Assembly: GCF_022581195.2 (NCBI RefSeq)
Contig: NC_061455.1
Coordinates: forward strand, 10,062,189-10,126,188
Source: Helicoverpa zea
Taxonomy: Eukaryota; Arthropoda; Insecta; Lepidoptera; Noctuidae
Length of the DNA: 64,000 bases
Reading direction: 5' to 3'
The translations under genes and the position numbers were made by a program. Below are positions 56,965 through 64,000 of the stretch, piece after piece (position 1 is the stretch's first letter; each line of letters opens with the position of its first letter). The notes beneath the pieces were generated by a model. It was not told the origin of the DNA and did not search any database. It saw only the letters and a list, made by a program, of their open reading frames with translations.

Positions 56965-59711
56965 TTATTGGGTTAAACCATAACCTTTGGACTGAACATA
57001 TTCATGGTCCTTGTGGCGATGCAGATAGTGTTGTGCTAAAGCAGTGACATAGTCAAATCCCTCTCCACAAATAGCACAGTTATGGGCTTCAAATACTTTA
57101 TTAGGATACTGGTGAAACATCTCTTTTACACCTTTCTGTTCAAAGGGCAGTATAGACTGATTGCTTTCAGGAATCACTGGCAGGCTTTGCTGAGGTTTCT
57201 CATTAATCAAATGAGGTATTAAATGACTGACATCCTTCATTGGCATTGGGGGATCTTTGCCAACATCTATGCCTATAATGTCTATGTTTCCACTATTGTT
57301 ATAGCCTTCATTTGCACACTGAACTTTAGGATTCTGTGGAACTATTTGATGCTTTTTAAGTTTGTGCAGTTTCTGAAAAGAAAACAAATAATGATATTAA
57401 ATAACATCTTGACACTAGAAGCTTATAAAATTATAAGATCTTTTGATAGAATATTTTGAATTCTTCGGCAGCAATATTATGTATGGGAATCTGCAATGAC
57501 AATGTAGAGTAGGTACTAGACATAAGACCACTTACGAGATCCCTGGAGTGTACATAAGCTGCTCCACATAAATCACATTTGAAGTTTTTGATACCTCTGT
57601 GCTTACTCATGTGACGAGTTAGCTCACTTGAAGTAATGAATGTCTTGTTACATATTGAACATACCTGAAACAGGAAAGAAGTATAGAAGGTAATTGTTAC
57701 AAATAGGTGGATATATTCTTTATTACGTACACAACAATTATAAAAAATACAAAATATTAAAATCTTTGGTGACACAATGGACTGTCTTATCACTCAAAGC
57801 TGTCTCTTACAGCTGAAAAAGGAGAAATGATTATTGAGTTCTTTTAAATGTATGTTATTATTTAATTTATTAAATACTTACATGATCCCTTTGCCCAGTA
57901 TGGATTTTCAAGTGTGCGTGTAGATTACCTTGCGCTGAGAACCTTTTACTGTAATTTTTAAGACAAGACATTAATACAATTCATTTATTTACATAAATAT
58001 ATATGTGGTTGAGTTGAGAATCACCTTCCTTTTTAGCAGTCAGTTAAAAAATTTAATAAACTAATTACAGTATTATTTCAGTTAAATTACATCAACAGAA
58101 TGTTACAATTATACAGTAGTCTATCTAAACATGTTATTAAACTTACCATAATTATATTATTACCTGCATACTTCACATTGGAATGGCTTTTCTCCAGTAT
58201 GAATTCTGAGATGTATGGTAAGATTATGTTTCTGAGTGAATCTCCGAGGGCAGTACATGCACACAAAAGGTTTGTCTCCAGTATGAGTTCTAAAAAGTTG
58301 GTAAGTGGCCATGAGAAAATGGAAAACAAGGTTTATTTCTAGTTAAATTAATAACAATAATATCAATACATGACTATCAGTAGATTTCTGAAGTATGCTG
58401 GTATTAGTTGGTACAATAATATTTAATTTTGCCTTCAATTTAGCCCTAGAACTTTAACTACATTTAGTGAACTTAGTGGCTCTCAATAAAGGTATGATTA
58501 CCATAAGAATTCTTTCCCTTAAGATGGACTAAGCTTAATTTATGGCTCAAAAGAATAATAACACTTATTAGTAAGTAAAGCTTACAACTTTCTTTTTCTT
58601 TGTGTGTATGGCAATTCTTGTTGATTATGTGGTGAATACCTCTTTTTCAGTAGTAAATACTTACCTAACATGCATTTCCAATTGTGCCTGACATCTGAAC
58701 TGCTTGTTGCACTGATAACAAGTGTGATCTTGTTTAGGCTTAGGCTTTGGACCTCGTTTCAATTTCTCTGATTCAGATTTCTTTTTATAGTTTGTATGTC
58801 TTTTTGGTTCAGGCTGCTTACATTTGCTAAAACATACTGATAAGTTAATGTGGGAGGCCTATGTCCTGTAGAGGACTATAAATATTAAGTTAGGCTTTTA
58901 ACAATGTTCAACAGATTTTTTGTTGTTGCTTCATACTTCATGTGATTCTATTGACACAAGCATAGTTGTTTCCTTAAAAGTACTGTTCTCATCTCAGAGG
59001 TGGTACTTGTTACTTACCATTTTTTTATTATAGTTGCATGTGTGGGCACCTGAAAATGAAAGTGATTAGATATTACTTCTGATAACAATGATTGATTTAA
59101 CTTCATCGAAAGGTACAATTTGGCAAAACATTTTTAAGAAAATATGAATTAAAATGAGAACATAATTAAATTAATTTAACAATACTCACAAAAGGATCTG
59201 TAGCTACACAGGCATCATTGTATCTGTAAAAAATATTGAATAGTGATTCCTTCCTTATTAATTCTTCACAAAATATAAACACACTTCTTGCTTTTAAATA
59301 AATGTTCTTTACAATCATTTTTTTTTGTATAGTGTTGTTGTAACTAGGAAATTAAACTTACTTGCTAGGTATTCTTAATCCTAAGTATTGTCTCAGTCTT
59401 ATATCTGCGCTTTCACAAGTTTGTTTGAAGTGGTAAGCTATCCCCAGCTTATAAATACAATTGCTGCACATTTGTTCTGGTAAACCGTCATCTTTACTAA
59501 TCTGCAAGTTATTTAGAACATTACCGATTCATTATTGACTAGATTTCATTTAGAAAATTGTAGTTCAGCCGTTAAAAGCTTTGTTACCCCATTTATTTAC
59601 CTTTATATTGCAGCAGTATTCAACCATATCACATAATGAAATGTTATAGTTTTTTGTGAAAACAGATGAGAGTACGCCTTCTTCTAAACATATTCGGCAA
59701 ATCTTATTCAT
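56965..59711 (-). CDS. ZAD-domain C2H2 zinc-finger transcription factor
   Basis: Nine exons join in frame to 402 residues: 59711-59601, 59501-59362, 59223-59190, 59049-59018, 58826-58665, 58289-58164, 57948-57882, 57664-57536 and 57372-56965. The N-terminus is a ZAD domain with zinc ligands in CRIC (Cys5, Cys8) and CSNC (Cys49, Cys52). A basic linker (KLKRGPKPKPKQ) may act as nuclear signal. Six C2H2 fingers follow: CYQCNKQF, CMYCPRRF, CEVCSKRF, CSICNKTF, CDLCGAAY and, after a 90-residue linker, CAICGEGF. Fingers 1-4 are joined by H-x3-H spacing, with the TGEKPF-type linkers THTGDKPF and IHTGEKPF between fingers 1-2 and 2-3. ZAD proteins are an insect-expanded group; ZAD mediates dimerisation and the fingers bind DNA. 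Several introns fall inside fingers, unlike the intronless arrays of many zinc-finger genes. No specific orthologue is claimed. Confidence 0.92.
58841..58885 (+). repeat. Very short RTE-tail-like fragment
   Basis: GGGAGGCCTATGTCCTGTAG followed by AGGACTATAAATATTAA weakly matches the LINE 3' end (GAGGCCTATGTCCAGCAG). It lies in the intron of the zinc-finger gene just upstream of exon 5. Confidence 0.35.
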
Positions 59712-60184
59712 ATTATTGTTTCAGTAAATCCAGAAGCCTCCGCTTCGCTTTTTCGCGGTTTGCGGATCGTTTTCAGAAGTGTTTTTAAGATCGCCAATAG
59801 ACAAATAACAAAACAAACGTCAAAATCGTCAAACCAAGGACCTTGTCTTTGGCAAATAGACCGATTTCCCAAACCCTGCAATGCAGGTGTGGGATTGAAT
59901 ACTGAATGAAACATTCACTCATTCGGTCCATATTTCTGTTTCAAAACTTGTAAGTTCTGCACAGAGTACTTTTTATATTATGAAATAGAGGTCCAACTCG
60001 ACTATCAAACTAAGTAAGACAAGTGGCGCCTTCTGAACGCAGGTTTAAGAAACTATTTGTCAATATATATACATATAGCTACATAAAGCAGTGGTTACTG
60101 GGTCTAGGTAGATTTTTGTTTCTTTTTGTTTAATATTTATAAGATGTTTTTCAATAAATAAAACACTGATAACCTTTAATATAA
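59712..60184. other. Gap between zinc-finger gene and transposase 3' end
   Basis: No coding signal beyond the 5' flank of the zinc-finger gene. If the transposase belongs to a live element, its terminal inverted repeat should lie here; I could not recognise one because the other end is outside the window. Confidence 0.35.
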
Positions 60185-60185
60185 T

Positions 60186-63100
60186 TTATTTTTTTCTTTT
60201 AAAACATTTCATGTATAATTTTTTCGCTTTTAGCTTATAGGAATCCGTATCATCATCACACTCTCTCCTATTTATTAATATTTTATTAATATCTTTACAG
60301 TAATTGTAAATAAAGAATCTGCAGGATATATTGATTAAAAAGTCTATTAATTTTTCTTTATGAATTTCACATTTTATGAAATCGAATTTCAAATGTATAA
60401 ATATTAATGTTTTGATGAAATCTTTTAAATATTTTTTTTCCAAACATTTTTTAATTATTGTGTAATTTATATCCTGCAGATTCGAAACACAATTTAAGAG
60501 AGAGTCGCTGGGACTGCAAAGCCATTTTTTATTAGCATACTCTCTATATTTTAAATAATCGTGTTCCTGATCGGACATTAAATTTTTTTTACATTCACTA
60601 CAACCCTTGAAGACTTTCTTCTTAGCGGTTTTAATAAAATAACCGCTAACATATTGTAGCCCCCCAATTATACGGGGGTCGCTTTTGTCTTCAAGGGCTG
60701 TAAATTCAATGTCCGGAATCTCAGAGAGCTCACAATTTATTTGTTCTTTGCAGGCCCCGCTTGTGATGAGAACTTCATGCAAAGCGTGGCAATTATCTGC
60801 CTCACAATTTGTCCCTGGGGCATGGACACTAGATAGGCTGTTTATTAAAAGGCTGCTAAATGCTGCTTCAAATCCATCTGGAGTAGGGTTTACGTTGCGG
60901 CATCCTTGACTCCTTATCGATCCAAAAAAATTTTCTATTGGATCCTGATTCAGATGCCGCAACCAAACCGATGTCACTCCGTACTTCGCAGCAATTTTTT
61001 TTAAAAGCAGTTCTATTCCTTCTAGTGTCCATACCCAGTTACTTAAGGTGGGAACATACTCCACATTCGAGGTTTTTACATTCACAAATTTCATATTTTT
61101 TAAAAATATTTTTGCCTCCATCCATGTTTTGTGATGTATTGAGTTCGGCGTCGCAGGTCCCAGCAGTGGTTTACTGTGCTTCCTTTTCCCGAAGCTTCCG
61201 TTAATGGAGTCAAAAAGTTTGTCAAAAAACAAGATGACGTCCGCTGTATTTTGCGCATCTTGAGAGATTATTCCTTTTTCTGCAAAAAAATAAGAAAAAA
61301 AATATTAATAAATATTCCTCACACGTTCTTACAACGCAATCTAGTCCCAAACAAAGCATTGCTTGCTTGTAATTTGGGTACAGCAGACAACCAATAAATG
61401 AACTTATATAAATATAAATATTTTATAAATAACATAACATAGTGTACATATGTAGAAACACCCACACACATAAATGTTTGACTTATGCGGGAATCGAACC
61501 CGCGACCTCCTGTGGCAGGCAGATACACTGGCTACTATGGCATCTAGTCATCAATAAGAAACTTGTTATTATTAAATCTGAACTGGGAGCAGTTTTTAAT
61601 TTGTGAAAACTTTTACTATACAATCTTCCGCCCGCGGTTCTACCGCATCCCGTGAAAGCTACTTCGCGCACCCAGATTAAAAGTCACTTTTAGTCTTCCT
61701 CAATAAATGAGCTATCTAACGGTGAAAGATTATTTCAAATTAGACCTGATCGACCTTGGTGATTGGATTGGTTCTTCAGATTAGCATGGTTAAGAAAACA
61801 TACAAACAAAAAAATCTTCAGCTTTATAATATATAAGTATCGATAAAATAATGCAATGTGAAAACATTATGTAATAAAGTTTATTTACCTGCTAGGTAGC
61901 CCATATTTGATGCTACAGTTTGGCTGAATAGTTGCGTAGCAAATTTAACTTTCATCCGTGGAATTTTACTGGGAATGCAGTGGGAGTCTGTTAATTTTGG
62001 CACCAGTCTTATGCCTTTGTAGCCTGGGTTTTCTTGGTGCAGTGCAGTTATGTGTTCCCACTTTGCCATTAGCATTTTGTTGTCTTTTTTATATAGTAGA
62101 TTTTTCGTTATTAAATTATTTCTTATACATTTCATTAAGTGAGGTGGGTCATACAAGGGAATGATTTCCTGTTTATTTATTAAAATAATATTTCCCTCAG
62201 GTTCTTCTGATTTTCTTAACAGAATACCTCTTGTTTCTTGTAACAAGAATTTAATGCAGTTAACATTATTTGTTCCTTGGTCGCACACTGTTGCTACCAC
62301 ATTAAGACCAGCATTTTGTAGTTCTGTGATGACAGCCTTTAATTGTTTTGCCAGTTCTGGTCCCTTTGTGGCAGACTGAGAAAATGTGTATGCAACGGGT
62401 TGCTTATAATTTTTTATAAGTCCTCTTATCATAAATACCTGCGCATGATCTGCATACTCAGGCAGTGTCTCTTGCCCATTGGTTACAAACCCACTCACTC
62501 TGTCCTTCCTTTCATTGTATGCCACATTCGGTTTTAGTGACATTTCGTCAAAAAGAACCACACATAATTTGTGCTCTGGTTTCATTTTAAGTGTGGCTTT
62601 TTTTATTTGTGCCATCAAATTTTTATTGATACCAGCATTTATATCTGCCATATTAATTAATTTTATTAAAATTTGGCGTGATGGCAGGATAAAGATTTTC
62701 CTCAGGAATCTGTATCCTTTTGGGCTTTGCTTGAGGATAGTCAAAGCTACAATTTTTTCCTCTAATGTGAAACGCCGGCCTTTTTTTTCCTTTTTGTGCT
62801 CCCTGAACTGCAGCAAAGTTAAAATTTTTGATGTGCTAGACATTTTGTCTAGAGTTTCTAAAAATTGAGGGTTTGTAGTAATATTTTGCAGGGCCTTGAT
62901 CTTGATTGCCTGCTTTTTAACCTTGCTACGGCATTTGCTGAGTTTCACACCAACTTGCAGCATTTTCTGATACAGAGCACGCTCAGTTTTCGTAACAGCA
63001 ACCTGTTTTACCGCCTTCTTACTAACACATTTAACTTTGCGATGCACTGAAAAAATAATAAGAATCATATGAATAAAAATTGCAGAATTTAAGAGTACAT

Positions 63101-63450
63101 ATGAGTGAGATAGCATCAAAGCTAGTTGTGTGTGAAAGTATCCCATGATTGAAATATGTATTAAATCTATAAATCAGTACCTAGTTAATAAACCATGATA
63201 GTGAGTGTAACAAGCAAACTCAGCTTTGAAGTTATTAAGTTTGATTACAATTGTGTTGCTTACCAAGATCTTTCACCACCTCAACATTTTCTTCTTCACT
63301 ATGAGGCTGTCTATCACTGTGTACAGACTGAGATTCTGAAGTGACAGGATCTGAAAGGTCATTAACATATTTGGTAAGAAATGTGTGCCTATTATATACA
63401 AACCAATTAAGCTGATGATCATTACCATCATCATGAATGTAGCAGTTCAT
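60186..63450 (-). CDS. P-element/THAP9-type DNA transposase (5' end missing)
   Basis: Three minus-strand exons are visible: 63450-63264 (5' limit uncertain), 63046-61889 and 61279-60186 (stop TAA). All join in frame. The first encodes an acidic linker (SEEENVEVVKD). The second begins VHRKVKCVSKKAVKQ, runs through a coiled-coil-like basic segment and enters the RNase-H-like core. The catalytic triad of P-type transposases is present: Asp in VVLFDEMSLKP (62549-62547), Asp in VCDQGTNN (62282-62280), and Glu in LNQDPIENFFGSIR (60935-60933). The C-terminal CSECKK and basic FKRKK end follow. The N-terminal THAP zinc finger is not found in the last 550 bases of the window and should lie on an upstream exon. 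P-type transposases cut and paste DNA using GTP as cofactor (Drosophila knowledge). Whether this is a live element or a domesticated THAP9-like gene cannot be decided here. Confidence 0.85.
61316..61545 (-). repeat. tRNA-derived SINE in the transposase intron
   Basis: On the minus strand a tRNA-like head contains GCGGGTTCGATTCCCGC, a perfect Pol III box B (GGTTCGATTCC) within a T-arm stem (61489-61500). The 3' tail ends with TTGTCTGCTGTACCC and CTTTGTTTGGGACTAGA, a tail I recall from lepidopteran SINEs. It is not a functional tRNA, as the acceptor and anticodon arms are not recognisable. Confidence 0.65.
61615..61685. repeat. Short interspersed repeat fragment
   Basis: CTTCCGCCCGCGGTTCTACC followed by GCATCCCGTGAAAGCTACTT resembles a repeat block seen often in moth introns. 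It lies next to the SINE. Confidence 0.4.
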
Positions 63451-63545
63451 ATTGAGTAACCATTATTTGAATCATATTGAATTAATTAAAGCCAGCCCAC
63501 TACTAGACAAAGTTACTTTTTCTTTTATATAGTTTATAATATCAA

Positions 63546-63760
63546 CTAGCGACCCGCCCCGGCTTCGCACGGGATAACAGTATTTCCCCAGTATTTAATG
63601 TATGTTATTATACATAAAAACCTTCCTCTTGAATCACTCTACCTATTACAAAAAACCGCATCAAAATCCGTTGCGTAGTTTTAAAGATTTGAGCGTTCAT
63701 AGGGACATACAACATGACACATGACAGAAAAAGCGACTTTGTTTTATACTATGTAGTGAT
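63546..63760 (+). repeat. Interspersed repeat, arthropod-wide type
   Basis: TAGCGACCCGCCCCGGCTTC at the start, CGCATCAAAATCCGTTGCGT in the middle and TTTGTTTTATACTATGTAGT at the end. I recall this layout as a widely distributed short repeat in insects. It is non-coding and interrupts the 5' region of the transposase gene. Confidence 0.55.
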
Positions 63761-64000
63761 AAGGATGTTAACATTTTAGGACTTATGCATATGACATATA
63801 AATGTAATTTAACAAACTGTATTTCATCAATCACTCTTGTCTTAAGGGATAGGTTTATAGAGAGGCTAGTTTACTTTAATTGTTTGCAAAATTATAACTC
63901 AGGAACAACAAAAATAATTCAATTTAAGATGATTTTAAGGTAAATTAGCACATTTATCGAGAGAGGCTACATTTTATCCGGGCGCATGAAGGAGTTCCAG
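63761..64000. other. Window end, upstream of transposase exons
   Basis: No exon or THAP motif is visible on either strand. Confidence 0.35.

Noticed and set aside
61482..61530. tRNA gene suggested by a perfect T-arm/box B
   Set aside because: No acceptor stem, anticodon arm or correct spacing. The long SINE-type tail follows, so it is a SINE head.

Overview
This window is nuclear DNA of an insect, most probably a moth or butterfly. The evidence is intron-rich genes with GT-AG splice sites, AT-rich introns and intergenic DNA, arthropod-specific families (a beaten-path Ig protein, a pro-resilin with an RR chitin-binding domain, a Tret1-like trehalose transporter, a ZAD zinc-finger protein) and interspersed repeats that I recall as typical of Lepidoptera. 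Exon coordinates were worked out by eye from splice sites and reading frame. Every multi-exon model below closes in frame, but none has transcript support.

Layout. (1) 1280-2635 (+) is the 3' part of a beaten-path-like gene whose first exons lie upstream of the window. (2) 4558-7148 (-) is a complete five-exon pro-resilin gene with its own TATA box, tail to tail with the beat gene. (3) 7260-11760 is gene-poor. (4) 11865-32966 (-) is a nine-exon MFS sugar transporter (Tret1-like). Its 11-residue first exon is separated from the rest by an 11.2 kb intron that houses an apparently intact RTE-type LINE (28619-31759, +). (5) 33-38 kb is repeat-dense intergenic DNA: a 67-bp tandem repeat, RTE tails, very long palindromes and MITEs. 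(6) 38363-40825 and 41866-48624 (+) are two tandem serine-carboxypeptidase (S10) genes with near-identical exon structure. The first keeps the Ser-Asp-His triad. The second has lost Ser and His, gained an N-terminal membrane anchor and a poly-Thr stalk, and looks like a membrane-tethered pseudoenzyme. (7) 49458-59711 is a compact housekeeping cluster: DMAP1 (+), FCF1 (-), NDUFC2 (+) and a ZAD/C2H2 zinc-finger gene (-). (8) 60186-63450 (-) is the body of a P-element/THAP9-type transposase, 5' end beyond the window, with all three catalytic acidic residues present.

The genes are not a pathway. The functional links visible are the duplicated carboxypeptidase pair and the convergent housekeeping pairs, whose poly(A) signals lie close together. 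Much of the rest is mobile-element debris: at least eight MITE-like inverted-repeat elements, three copies of one short interspersed repeat, a tRNA-derived SINE, and a roughly 700-bp retro-inserted element in a DMAP1 intron flanked by a 12-bp direct repeat. The most interesting observation is the anchored, catalytically dead carboxypeptidase at 41866-48624.
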